A DNA stretch of 50,192 nucleotides from an uncultured Prevotella sp. (lineage in GTDB: Bacteria; Bacteroidota; Bacteroidia; Bacteroidales; Bacteroidaceae): contig CAMZBS010000004.1 in assembly GCA_947304695.1 (NCBI GenBank), positions 1-50,192 on the forward strand, given 5' to 3'. The number at the start of each line of letters is the position of its first letter. The stretch's first letter is position 1. This document shows positions 17,323-25,803 of the stretch, one piece after another. The notes under the pieces were generated by a model that worked only from the letters and a program-made list of their open reading frames with translations, did not search any database and was not told where the DNA came from. The translations under genes and the position numbers were made by a program.

Positions 17323-19548
17323 ATGAAAAAGTCTCAGGTTCTCTTATCATTATTCATTTGTCATTTGTCATTCGGCAGTGTGGCTGCTCAGAAGACGCTT
17401 GCCGACTACAGTATCATCGACGACTGCACTTGCGAGACTGTGGGCTTTGAGGCCGATGTGACACCGCTCTTCGACAAGAACGACCTCACTGTATTCGACC
17501 TGCCGCAGTTGGCCGGTAGTGAGGAGATTGTACTGAAGGCACGCCGACCCTACACGCTGAAGGGCTTCAGCGTGGTCAGTGCCGACAATGCTTCCCGTGA
17601 TCTTTCTCAGCTTCAGCTGTTCGTTTCTGCCGACGGCAGCGAATGGCGAAGCGTGCGTACCTACACGCTGACCTATCCCGGTCGGTTCCGTGAGCGTCAA
17701 CTCAATGGTGGGCCCAGCGGAGCCTTCAGGTTCTTCAAGCTCGCCCTGAAACAGGCTACGGGCACAGAGGGTGTACGCATTGCCGATGTCCAGCTCTTCG
17801 GTTTCCCTGTGCCCGACGATGAGAATTTGGCCACTACATCAAACGGGACTGTCAGTGGGGCCGACAAGGCCAAGAACGTGCAGTACCTCATCGACGGCAG
17901 TACATCGACCATGGCTGAAATAAGCAATGCCGAACAGGAACAGATAGACAATTTCGACGGTAAGACCCGTTATAACGGAAAGGTAAACGCATGGTTCCAG
18001 TATGAGTTCAACATTCCTACGGCTATCACGGCCTATGCTCTTGGCATGACCACGTCGGGCAACCGTGACCGCCGTCCCAACTGCTGGGAGCTGAAAGCAT
18101 CGAATGACGGACAGCATTGGGTGACGCTCGATGTGCAGCATAATGCTGCCTCGATGAGCGTAGACCTCTATGAACAGCGCTACGAGCTGGGCACCTCCGG
18201 AGCCAATGTAGACTATGCCGACGTGGCCGACCGCATGCTTGCTTTCTGCGAGGCCAATCTGGAACGTCGTCAGGGCAGCAATGGTTTGTACTGGATCAGC
18301 AAATGGGCAGTAGACCCCACAAAGCGCAACGAGGACTGGGGTGGTTATTGGTGGTCTGCACATGCCATCGACAATTACATTGACAACTACAACCGTACAA
18401 AGAAGAGCGACAGGCTCACTAAGATAACCCAGTTGCTTACAGGCACCAGAGCGAAAAATAATAATACGCTCATCAACCACTTTTACGATGATATGGAGTG
18501 GATGGCACTGGCTCTGCTCAGGGCTTGTGACGCCCACAGCAACCTTAACCGTCAGTACATGTCGCAGGTGACGACGCTTTTCAACGACATTGTGGGCGGA
18601 TGGTCTGACGTGGAAGGTGGCGGAATACACTGGAATAAGAACCTTACTGGCGACGGTAAGACGAAGAATGCCTGCTCCAATGCACCTGCCATGATTCTCG
18701 CCGCACGTCTCTACCAGCACACCCAGCAGCAGGAATATTTGGACTGGGCAAAGCGCATTTACCAGTTCATGTACGATAAGTGCCGCTTTCCCGACGGTGT
18801 GGTCAAGGACCATACTGGCAACAACAACCATGAGGTGACCTTTTCCTACAATCAGGGCACCTGGGTGGGTGGCTTGCTTGAACTCTATAAGATCACGGGT
18901 GAGGAACACTACCGCCAGACAGCCACCGACCTTATGGACTTGCTGCTCTTTGGCAAATGGTATTCGCCCAAGGGCATCATGAATGAGCGGCAGAACTACA
19001 ACCAGGCCGACGGTGGACTCTTCAAAGGCATCTTCATTCGTTACCTTGCCCAGTGGATTCTCTCCGGCAAGCTTGATGACGACCGCCAGTACCGCTACAC
19101 CAAGTGGCTGCTTGAGCAGGCTCGTTCGGCTGCTCTTGCTGCAGTCGAAAAGACGTGGTTCGTCATCAATCCCTACTGGACGACCCAGTACAACATCGAA
19201 GTCGACGAGCATGACACCTCGCGGCAGCAGTCAGGCCTGATGCTCATGGAAGCCGTCGACGAGCTGCGCCGTGCCGGTATTGTTGACGACCGCTACGGAG
19301 TATCCTCGCCATACTTTGGCAAGCCCTTCCGCTACTACAGGCTTTACGTCACCGAGACCCAGAACTCCGACAACATTATGCTTGGCGAGTTCAAACTGTT
19401 TGGAAGTTCTGAGAGTGCTGGCATTACACCCGTTCTTAATGTCCATCCCTCAGCAGCCAAAAGCAGTTATAATCTCCTGGGACAAGTGACGACACCCCGA
19501 AAGGGCAACCTGTACATTCAAGACAACAAGAAAATCATCAAGCAATGA
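17323..19548 (+). CDS. GH76 endo-alpha-1,6-mannanase with N-terminal discoidin-like domains
   Basis: This 741-residue protein has a signal peptide whose core is written by tandem TCATTTG units. Residues about 25-165 and 170-290 resemble F5/8 type C (discoidin) carbohydrate-binding domains (LQLFVSADGSEWRSV; DGSTSTMAEISN; ELKASNDGQHWVTL). The GH76 alpha/alpha barrel spans about 295-650, with the catalytic pair in FYDDMEWMALALLRA near residues 389-390 and NEDWGGYWWSAHAIDNY, GGWSDVEGGGIHWNKN and FSYNQGTWVGGLLELY. A further short discoidin-like segment (FRYYRLYVTETQNSDNIMLG) and a C-terminal tail (NLLGQ...LYIQDNKKIIKQ) follow. GH76 cleaves the alpha-1,6 backbone of yeast-type mannan. The added binding domains suggest a surface enzyme. 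The stop overlaps the next start by four bases. Confidence 0.93.
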   Translation: MKKSQVLLSLFICHLSFGSVAAQKTLADYSIIDDCTCETVGFEADVTPLFDKNDLTVFDLPQLAGSEEIVLKARRPYTLKGFSVVSADNASRDLSQLQLFVSADGSEWRSVRTYTLTYPGRFRERQLNGGPSGAFRFFKLALKQATGTEGVRIADVQLFGFPVPDDENLATTSNGTVSGADKAKNVQYLIDGSTSTMAEISNAEQEQIDNFDGKTRYNGKVNAWFQYEFNIPTAITAYALGMTTSGNRDRRPNCWELKASNDGQHWVTLDVQHNAASMSVDLYEQRYELGTSGANVDYADVADRMLAFCEANLERRQGSNGLYWISKWAVDPTKRNEDWGGYWWSAHAIDNYIDNYNRTKKSDRLTKITQLLTGTRAKNNNTLINHFYDDMEWMALALLRACDAHSNLNRQYMSQVTTLFNDIVGGWSDVEGGGIHWNKNLTGDGKTKNACSNAPAMILAARLYQHTQQQEYLDWAKRIYQFMYDKCRFPDGVVKDHTGNNNHEVTFSYNQGTWVGGLLELYKITGEEHYRQTATDLMDLLLFGKWYSPKGIMNERQNYNQADGGLFKGIFIRYLAQWILSGKLDDDRQYRYTKWLLEQARSAALAAVEKTWFVINPYWTTQYNIEVDEHDTSRQQSGLMLMEAVDELRRAGIVDDRYGVSSPYFGKPFRYYRLYVTETQNSDNIMLGEFKLFGSSESAGITPVLNVHPSAAKSSYNLLGQVTTPRKGNLYIQDNKKIIKQ
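17346..17373 (+). repeat. TCATTTG tandem repeat inside a signal-peptide coding sequence
   Basis: About three consecutive 7-base units (TCATTTG TCATTTG TCATTCG) lie in the start of the GH76 gene and encode the hydrophobic ICHLSF part of its signal peptide. The same kind of unit is familiar as an intergenic repeat in this phylum (recollection). Confidence 0.65.
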
Positions 19549-21140
19549 AACACGTTATTATCTCCATCCTTCTTCTCTGTCCGTTATTGGCCTTCTGTGA
19601 CAATAACGAGACCGATATAGCCGTAAGAGACCTGCAGCGAGCCATACAGATGACCGATGCCACCATGGAGCACTCCTTCAGTGGGAGCGCCACCAACATG
19701 CACATGTATGACACCTACAACCTCGATGGCCAGCGGGGCAGTGGCACCGCCGACGTGTGGCCCTACACCGCCGCCTTGGAGGCTCACTGTTCTGTCATCG
19801 AGGCCCTTGACGCACTTCACGATCAGGCACCGCAGCTCTACGATGACAACCGTGAACGCTACGTCAAGAGACTCAAGCAGCTTTTCACATCGCTCGACTA
19901 CTATCGTGGCACCTACACCCTCAATTCCTATGCACGCATTTCCCAATGGAGCATCTACGGTGTACATCGCTCCTCAACGAAGGGCAACGCCGCTGTCACG
20001 GGCATTGAGAATGTCTATGACGACCAAATGTGGATTTGCCGAGAACTGGTGCGTGCCTACAAGCTTACGGGTGACAATGACTATCTGACGAAGGCCGAAT
20101 ACCTGGCCAACTACTGCATTGACGGCTGGGACTGCTGTCTCGATGCCAATGGCAGTGAGTACGGTGGCATTTCATGGGGCCCGGGCTACAACTCGAAGCA
20201 CTCCTGCTCCAACGGTCCCATTATCCAGCCGCTCGTTTGGCTTTCAGAAATCTACAAGACGGCCAGCGAAGAGGCCAACCTGCGCTACTATTACATCCTG
20301 CCCGACGGTACTCGCACCAGCGAGCTGCGCCGCCACTCCGACGTTTATCTTGAAATGGCGCGCAAGGTCTATGACTGGCAGAAGGAGAAACTGCTGAACA
20401 AGCAGACGGGTGTATACTGGGACATGCTTGGCGCTCCGGGCGAACTGAAATATGTGGGTGAAGGCCGCAACAAGTACCGCGACCATGTTGACACCGGAGG
20501 CCCTTCGGGCACAGCCTATACCTATAATACTGGTACTATGTTGGCTGGTACTGCTGAGCTCTACCGAGTCACTGGCGAGAACAGCTATCTCGACGACCTC
20601 AATGCCCTGGCCCAGAGCAGCTGGAAAAACTTTGCCAAGGGCAAGCGTATCGAGGGTGTTGTGTTCTATGAGTGGCCCACCGACCCGAAGGCCGAGAGCG
20701 GCTTCAATGCATGGTTCGACAATGTGCTTATGCGTGCCTATGTCGATGCCGCCGACCGCAATACCACCGTCTACAACGGCAAGACTTATGCAACCAATGC
20801 CCTCTCCTCCTTTCAGCAGAACCTGGACTATGCCTTCGACAACTATCAGCGGCAGTCCATGCTACCCATCAACCTGCTTGGCGGATGGAGTGAGACCACG
20901 GGCGATCCCGATGTCACCAAGGGCTTCCATCAGCTGGCCTTCGCCTCTGAATATGCCATGCTTGCCGTGTGGCATCACCGACAGGCACAATCGACCGACG
21001 GCATTGGTGCTGTGAGGCATGAGACAACTAAAAAAAACTCTGTTTATGACCTGCTTGGACGAAGGGTGACAGCCTTCAGTCCGCAAACTTCACTTAATGC
21101 CAGACTGCTTGTAACCAACGGTAAGAAATACATCAGATGA
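19545..21140 (+). CDS. GH76 endo-alpha-1,6-mannanase, second copy
   Basis: The 531-residue product starts at an ATGA overlap with the previous stop, so translation is coupled. It has an N-terminal hydrophobic signal (MKHVIISILLLCPLLAFC); the Cys after AF is a poor lipobox. The GH76 barrel starts almost at once, without the discoidin domains of the neighbour. It has TADVWPYTAALEA, the catalytic DD in NVYDDQMWICRELVRAY near residues 159-160, YGGISWGPGYNSKHSCSNGP, TYNTGTMLAGTAELYRVTGE and HQLAFASEYAMLAVW. A short tail follows (VYDLLGRRVTAF...LLVTNGKKYIR). It probably acts with the first GH76 on alpha-1,6-mannan, one on the surface and one in the periplasm by analogy with Bacteroides mannan loci. 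The sequences of the two barrels differ strongly, so they are not a recent duplication. Confidence 0.92.
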   Translation: MKHVIISILLLCPLLAFCDNNETDIAVRDLQRAIQMTDATMEHSFSGSATNMHMYDTYNLDGQRGSGTADVWPYTAALEAHCSVIEALDALHDQAPQLYDDNRERYVKRLKQLFTSLDYYRGTYTLNSYARISQWSIYGVHRSSTKGNAAVTGIENVYDDQMWICRELVRAYKLTGDNDYLTKAEYLANYCIDGWDCCLDANGSEYGGISWGPGYNSKHSCSNGPIIQPLVWLSEIYKTASEEANLRYYYILPDGTRTSELRRHSDVYLEMARKVYDWQKEKLLNKQTGVYWDMLGAPGELKYVGEGRNKYRDHVDTGGPSGTAYTYNTGTMLAGTAELYRVTGENSYLDDLNALAQSSWKNFAKGKRIEGVVFYEWPTDPKAESGFNAWFDNVLMRAYVDAADRNTTVYNGKTYATNALSSFQQNLDYAFDNYQRQSMLPINLLGGWSETTGDPDVTKGFHQLAFASEYAMLAVWHHRQAQSTDGIGAVRHETTKKNSVYDLLGRRVTAFSPQTSLNARLLVTNGKKYIR

Positions 21141-22279
21141 AGGAACAGCAGAACATACCCTTTCTTGACTATGCACGCGTGGTGGCCTGCCTGATGGTCA
21201 TGTTTGTCCATGCCAGTGAGAATTTCTATGGTGCCGACCCAGCCGTAGGCATGGCAGGCAATGTGTCGATGCTGGCCAACGAGAGCAACCGCTTCTGGGT
21301 AGCCTTCTACGACGGAGGGCTCAGCCGCACCGCTGTGCCGATCTTCTTCATGGTGTCTGCCTTCCTTTTAGTGCCCATGCGGCAGGGACAGACCATGACG
21401 GCCTTCTATAAGCGTCGCTTCATGCGCATCCTGCCACCGTTCTTCTCGTTCCTTCTGCTCTATTCTGTGTTGCCTCTGTTGTGGGGGGGCATGACTTGGC
21501 ACCAGTCGCTGATGGACCTTAATATCCTGCCTTTCAACTTCCCGTCGATGGCGGGCCATCTGTGGTTCATGTATCCGCTCATCAGCCTCTATATCATCAT
21601 TCCCCTTGTGTCGCCCTGGCTACAGCAGGCCTCGGCCCGTGACGAACTTACCTTCCTCGGCTTCTTTGCCTTCTCCACGCTCATTCCCTGGTTTCACCGT
21701 TTCGTGTCACCCGAACTGTGGGGAGAATGCTTCTGGAACCAGTTCTCGGCTTTCTGGTACTGCTCCGGCTATCTGGGCTACCTGGTGTTGGCCCACTACA
21801 TCCGTGTCCATCTGCAGTGGTCGCGCAGCCGCCGTCTGTGCCTTGGCACGCTGTTCTTCGTGGTTGGTGCAGCCTTCACAGCCTGGTCGTTCTGGTGGAA
21901 AGGAGTGCCGGGTCAGCTCATTGAGACCCCCATGCTGGAATGGAGCTGGGAGTTTTGCACGCCCAATGTGCTTTGTGCCGCCTTTGGTGCTTTCATGCTC
22001 TTCACCTGCATAGCCCCCAGCCGTCCTGCTTCAGGCCACAAGGCTGCCGGGTCAGCCTTCGTCTCGCAGCTGTCGCCTCTTACCTACGGCATGTACCTCA
22101 TGCACATGTTCTTCCTGGCACCCATTGCTGCTTTCGTGGTCCATGGCGATGCTGCCACCCCGCTGCTGCCCGTCTGGGTGGCCATTCCGGCCATTGCCCT
22201 GCTCACCTTTGTGTGCAGTGCCGTCACCACCAAGCTGCTGTCTTTCATGCCGGGCAGCCGTTATGTCGTGGGTGTCTGA
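21137..22279 (+). CDS. integral membrane acyltransferase (acyltransferase-3 family)
   Basis: This 380-residue protein begins in an ATGA overlap with the GH76 stop. It has about ten hydrophobic segments and the acyltransferase-3 (OafA/WecH/NodX-like) signature: FLDYARVVACLMVMFVHASE with the conserved His near residue 27, VPIFFMVSAFLL, FYKRRFMRILPPF, and LWFMYPLISLYIIIPLV. A late LTYGMYLMHMFF segment is also typical. Members move acetyl, succinyl or other acyl groups across the inner membrane onto sugars. Its tight coupling to mannan hydrolases is unexpected for a catabolic operon. It might modify a host-cell surface glycan, or the imported oligosaccharide; neither is shown by sequence. Confidence 0.88.
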   Translation: MKEQQNIPFLDYARVVACLMVMFVHASENFYGADPAVGMAGNVSMLANESNRFWVAFYDGGLSRTAVPIFFMVSAFLLVPMRQGQTMTAFYKRRFMRILPPFFSFLLLYSVLPLLWGGMTWHQSLMDLNILPFNFPSMAGHLWFMYPLISLYIIIPLVSPWLQQASARDELTFLGFFAFSTLIPWFHRFVSPELWGECFWNQFSAFWYCSGYLGYLVLAHYIRVHLQWSRSRRLCLGTLFFVVGAAFTAWSFWWKGVPGQLIETPMLEWSWEFCTPNVLCAAFGAFMLFTCIAPSRPASGHKAAGSAFVSQLSPLTYGMYLMHMFFLAPIAAFVVHGDAATPLLPVWVAIPAIALLTFVCSAVTTKLLSFMPGSRYVVGV

Positions 22280-22323
22280 ACACTCTGAAAATATTGAATC
22301 GTCAAAAAAGTATATTATCATAG

Positions 22324-23493
22324 ATGAAAGCAAAACAAGTTTCAAACATCGGCGCAGTACTCTTCTCGTTTTTCGTGATGGGCTTCTGCGACATTGTAGG
22401 CATCTCTTCCGACTATGCCCGTGAGGCTTTCGGATGGAGTCAGACCATGGCGGGCCTGTTGCCGTCGATGGTCTTCGTGTGGTTCCTGTTCCTTGGCGTA
22501 CCCGTGGGCATTCAGATGAACAAGTGGGGACGTAAGAACACCGTGCTGATAGGCATGGCCGTTACCATTGCGGGCATGATGGTGCCGCTTGTCGGCACGT
22601 CGTGGGCCTGTCTGGTGGGCTATGCCGCCCTGGGCATTGGCAACGCCATTCTCCAGGTGTCGGAAAACCCATTGATTAAGAATGTGGTGACCGACGAGAA
22701 GATTCTCACCAGCAGCCTTACGGCAGGCCAGGTGGTCAAGGCCGTGTCGTCGTTCTGCGGGCCGTTCATCATGCTCTTTGCCGTCAACGTGCTGGGCGGT
22801 GGCGACAAGCAGAACTGGTATCTGGCCTTCCCTGTGCTGGGAGCCATTACCCTACTTTCGGCCCTGTGGCTCATGGCCTCGCCCATTGAGAGGGAGAAGC
22901 AGGAACAGAGTACCGTCACCGTTGGCCAGACCTTTGGGCTGCTTCGCAACCCCACCATCCTGTTGCTCTTCTTCGGTATCTTCTTTGTCGTGGGCATCGA
23001 CGTGGGCACCAACTTCGTGTCGTCGAAGGTCATGATCAGCCGTTACGGTTGGAGTCTGGAGGAGGCAGGCATCGCTCCGCAGGTCTACTTCATCTGCCGC
23101 ACCGTGGGAGCCTTCCTTGGTGTGTTCCTGATGACGAAGATTTCCGATATGACCTATTTCCGCCTGAACATTGTGGCCTGCATTGCCGTTATCCTCTCGC
23201 TTGCCTTCGTCCAGCTGCCAGCCTCATGGGCACTGGCTCACATAGGAGCTGTAGGCTTCCTCTGCTCCTGCATCTTCCCCATCATCTTCTCGATGGCTGT
23301 GCAGGCACAGCCTGACAAGGCCAACCTTATCTCCGGCCTGATGATTACTGCTGTGGCCGGAGGAGGTGCTGTAACCCCGTTCATGGGCTTTGCCACCGAT
23401 GCTGCCGGCACCATCACCGCCGGTGTGTGTGTGCTGCTGCTCTGTGCGCTGTATCTCACTTACTGCGCGTTTGGGGTAAAGGTAAAAGGGTAA
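22324..23493 (+). CDS. MFS sugar:proton symporter, FucP-like
   Basis: The 389-residue product has about 12 hydrophobic helices and motifs of the FucP/glucose-galactose branch of the major facilitator superfamily: SNIGAVLFSFFVMGFCDIVG at the N-terminus, GVPVGIQMNKWGRKNTVLIG for the helix 2-3 loop, LGIGNAILQVSENPLI, and GFLCSCIFPIIFSMAVQ. It would import the monosaccharide freed in the periplasm; mannose is inferred from the neighbouring enzymes. Unlike the preceding gene pairs there is a 44-bp AT-rich gap before it, which could hold a minor promoter. Its last codons and stop (VKVKG) are written by a tandem GGTAAAAG-type repeat that continues into the intergenic region, so the true ancestral C-terminus may have differed. 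Confidence 0.9.
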   Translation: MKAKQVSNIGAVLFSFFVMGFCDIVGISSDYAREAFGWSQTMAGLLPSMVFVWFLFLGVPVGIQMNKWGRKNTVLIGMAVTIAGMMVPLVGTSWACLVGYAALGIGNAILQVSENPLIKNVVTDEKILTSSLTAGQVVKAVSSFCGPFIMLFAVNVLGGGDKQNWYLAFPVLGAITLLSALWLMASPIEREKQEQSTVTVGQTFGLLRNPTILLLFFGIFFVVGIDVGTNFVSSKVMISRYGWSLEEAGIAPQVYFICRTVGAFLGVFLMTKISDMTYFRLNIVACIAVILSLAFVQLPASWALAHIGAVGFLCSCIFPIIFSMAVQAQPDKANLISGLMITAVAGGGAVTPFMGFATDAAGTITAGVCVLLLCALYLTYCAFGVKVKG

Positions 23494-23523
23494 AAGAGTA
23501 AAAAGGTAAAAGAGTAAAAAAAG
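23475..23523 (+). repeat. GGTAAAAG/AGTAAAAA tandem repeat overlapping the MFS gene end
   Basis: About six imperfect 8-base units (GGTAAAAG, AGTAAAAA and variants) run from the last codons of the transporter gene through the 40-bp gap to near the ATG of the kinase gene. The repeat supplies the transporter stop codon. Confidence 0.7.
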
Positions 23524-23533
23524 ATAAATTACA

Positions 23534-24508
23534 ATGGAACAGAATCAGACTATCAAGCCATACGTTATTGGCTTAGACTTAGGTGGCACCAACTCCGTGT
23601 TTGGAATCGTCGACACCCGTGGCGACATCAAGGCCACTACCGCTATCAAAACCGCCGGTTTCACCAGTGCCGAAGCTTTCGTAGAAGCCAGCGTGCAGGC
23701 CCTGCAGCCCATCATTGAAGAGGTGGGCGGGATAGAGACCATCAAGTCAATGGGCATCGGGGCGCCCAACGGCAACTATTACAAGGGTACGATAGAGTAT
23801 GCTCCCAACCTGCCGTGGGCACACGACATCGTGGTGCCTCTGGCCGACATGTTCAGCAGTAAGCTGGGCATACCCGTGGCACTTACCAACGATGCCAATG
23901 CTGCCGCCATCGGCGAGATGACCTACGGTGTGGCACGTGGCATGAAGGACTTCATCATGATTACCCTGGGCACTGGTGTTGGCTCCGGCATTGTCACCGG
24001 CGGCAAGTTGCTCTATGGTAGCAACGGCTTTGCGGGTGAGCTGGGTCATGTCGTCGTGTGCCGTGAGGGTGGACGTTCCTGCGGCTGTGGCCGCAAGGGC
24101 TGTCTGGAGACCTACTGCTCGGCCACTGGTGTGGCCCGCACGGCCCGCGAACTGCTGGCCACTGATCCGCGTCCCTCCATCCTGCGCGGCCTGAACGCCG
24201 ACGAGATTACCTCGCTCGACGTGAGCATTGCCGCCGGGAAGGGCGACGAGCTGGCTCAGGAGATTTATCAGTTTACAGGCCACATGCTGGGCGAGGCCTG
24301 CGCCAATTTCGCTGCTTTCTCCGCCCCCGAAGCGTTCATCTTCTTTGGTGGCATGACCAAGGCGGGGCGCCTCATCATGGATCCCATCGAGGAGAGCTAT
24401 CATGAGCATGTTCAGCAGTTGTTCAAGGATGCCAAGTTCCTTGTCAGCGCGCTCGACGGCAGCAATGCCGCCGTACTGGGAGCCTCGGCTGTTGGGTGGG
24501 AGGTTTGA
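23534..24508 (+). CDS. ROK-family sugar kinase, probable mannokinase/glucokinase
   Basis: This 324-residue cytoplasmic protein has the ROK layout: an N-terminal phosphate-binding loop VIGLDLGGTNSVFGIVD, the catalytic Asp in LTNDANAAAIGE near residue 120, ITLGTGVGSGIVTGGKLLYG, the sugar-binding GFAGELGH near residue 172, and the zinc motif CGCGRKGCLE at about 183-193. The second ATP-binding stretch is FIFFGGMTKAGRLIMDPIEE. ROK kinases phosphorylate glucose, mannose, fructose, N-acetylmannosamine or others, and sequence alone does not decide. Placement between an MFS sugar importer and mannose-6-phosphate isomerase makes mannose to mannose-6-phosphate the best guess. It is the second-last gene of the forward operon. 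Confidence 0.92.
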   Translation: MEQNQTIKPYVIGLDLGGTNSVFGIVDTRGDIKATTAIKTAGFTSAEAFVEASVQALQPIIEEVGGIETIKSMGIGAPNGNYYKGTIEYAPNLPWAHDIVVPLADMFSSKLGIPVALTNDANAAAIGEMTYGVARGMKDFIMITLGTGVGSGIVTGGKLLYGSNGFAGELGHVVVCREGGRSCGCGRKGCLETYCSATGVARTARELLATDPRPSILRGLNADEITSLDVSIAAGKGDELAQEIYQFTGHMLGEACANFAAFSAPEAFIFFGGMTKAGRLIMDPIEESYHEHVQQLFKDAKFLVSALDGSNAAVLGASAVGWEV

Positions 24509-24510
24509 CG

Positions 24511-24526
24511 TTGCCCGTATGGGCAA
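24511..24526 (+). other. small intercistronic hairpin between kinase and isomerase genes
   Basis: TTGCCC (24511-24516) pairs with GGGCAA (24521-24526) across a GTAT loop. It follows the kinase stop by two bases and has no T-run, so it is more likely an mRNA stability or processing element than a terminator. Confidence 0.3.
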
Positions 24527-24557
24527 AGCCTCTTAATTCTAAAAACTGGATTAATAA

Positions 24558-25535
24558 ATGAAACCATACAAATTCGAACCCTATCTGAAGACCACCCTCT
24601 GGGGTGGCTATCAGATAGCACCCTTCAAGGGTATCTTCACTGCCCAGCCCAACATTGGCGAGAGCTGGGAAGTGAGCGGTGTGCCTGGCCATGAGAGCGT
24701 GGCCATTGACCGTGGCCTTGTTGACGATGTCGACCTGGGGCTTACCCTCACACAGCTCATCGACAAATACAAAGGACTGCTCGTGGGGCAGAAGGTCTAC
24801 AAGAAATACGGCAACCAGTTTCCCCTGCTTGTCAAGTTCATCGACTCCCGACAGGATCTCTCCGTTCAGGTGCATCCCGACGACAAGCTCGCCATGGAGC
24901 GTCACAGCTGTCAGGGCAAGACCGAGATGTGGTACATCATCAAGAGCGACGTAGGTTCGAAGATCTATGCCGGACTGAACAAGAACATCACTCCCGACGA
25001 TTACGAACAGCTGGCTACGGCTGAGCCTGAGAACGGTCATTCGCCCATGCAGGATGTCATAGCCACCCATGAGGCCCACGACGGCGACCTCTTCTTCCTG
25101 CCTGCCGGTCGGCTCCATGCCATCGGGGCGGGCAACTTCCTGGCCGAGATACAGGAGACTTCCGACATTACCTACCGTGTCTACGATTTCGGACGCAAGG
25201 ATGCACACGGGCAACCCCGTGAGTTGCACATAGCCGAGGCACGCGATGCCATCGACTACCGTGTGTGGCCTGAATACCGCAGCAGCTACGACTCTACCAA
25301 GCCCATCTCGCAGCTGGTGAACTGCCCCCACTTTGTAGTCCACCGTGTGGTGGTGCAGGTGGCTTCTCAGGTCGACTTCCGCTGCGACTCCTTCGTTGTG
25401 GTCGTATGCCTGTGGGGCGAGGCCAACATCAACGGCATTCACATACGCCAGGGCGAGACCATCCTTGTGCCAGCCTGCGAGAACGTGCTCTATATTTTCG
25501 GCAACGCCTCGTTCCTCACCGCCACCATCGGGTGA
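24558..25535 (+). CDS. manA: class I mannose-6-phosphate isomerase
   Basis: The 325-residue product is a type I phosphomannose isomerase, a zinc cupin that interconverts mannose-6-phosphate and fructose-6-phosphate. Metal and active-site motifs are visible: QVHPDD near residue 104 (Gln and His ligands), GKTEMWYII near 120 (Glu ligand), GRLHAIGAG near 185 (His ligand), then EIQETSDITYRVYDFGR with the active-site Arg. N-terminal LKTTLWGGYQIA and GESWEVSG are typical of the short Bacteroidota/Firmicutes form. It is the last gene of the forward operon and links mannan breakdown to glycolysis. No rho-independent terminator with a T-run follows directly; the structured gap after it may end transcription. 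Confidence 0.95.
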   Translation: MKPYKFEPYLKTTLWGGYQIAPFKGIFTAQPNIGESWEVSGVPGHESVAIDRGLVDDVDLGLTLTQLIDKYKGLLVGQKVYKKYGNQFPLLVKFIDSRQDLSVQVHPDDKLAMERHSCQGKTEMWYIIKSDVGSKIYAGLNKNITPDDYEQLATAEPENGHSPMQDVIATHEAHDGDLFFLPAGRLHAIGAGNFLAEIQETSDITYRVYDFGRKDAHGQPRELHIAEARDAIDYRVWPEYRSSYDSTKPISQLVNCPHFVVHRVVVQVASQVDFRCDSFVVVVCLWGEANINGIHIRQGETILVPACENVLYIFGNASFLTATIG

Positions 25536-25679
25536 AATCGTAAGTATATTGTCTACGCCTTTGAAGAGAGTGCGTATTGCTGCAAGCGGCTTCGTTTTGT
25601 CAAAATAATTCATAGAAAAAAGCACTCTCCCGACGGGTGCTTCTAGACGGACGAAGGCGCAGAAAACAGCTCTTTTATG

Positions 25680-25718
25680 GTCAGTGGCCTGCTGCCTCGA
25701 AGGCAGCAGGCCACTGAC
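25680..25718. repeat. perfect 18-bp inverted repeat
   Basis: The arms 25680-25697 and 25701-25718 are exact reverse complements (left arm begins GTCAGTGGCCTGC) around a 3-base CGA loop. There is no T-run on either side, which argues against an ordinary terminator. Confidence 0.75.
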
Positions 25719-25763
25719 TGCAAGGAAGAAAGGCTTAGACGCATCGGGAATTAGGCTTAAATG

Positions 25764-25803
25764 CATCGAAACCAAGGCTCTTTTTCATCGAAACCAAGCC
25801 TCT
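25764..25803. repeat. direct repeat CATCGAAACCAAGGCTCT
   Basis: CATCGAAACCAAGGCTCT (25764-25781) recurs as CATCGAAACCAAGCCTCT (25786-25803), 17 of 18 identical with a 22-base period, just after the palindrome. A looser relative of the first bases occurs at about 25740 (GCATCGGGAATTAGG). Confidence 0.65.

Noticed and set aside
17839..19212. 457-codon reverse-strand open frame
   Set aside because: It is antisense to the GH76 barrel and has no family resemblance.
23475..23523. Possible CRISPR-like array
   Set aside because: Units are 8 bases and contiguous with no spacers; it is a simple tandem repeat.
24444..25775. 443-codon reverse-strand open frame
   Set aside because: It is antisense to manA, whose catalytic motifs are all intact.
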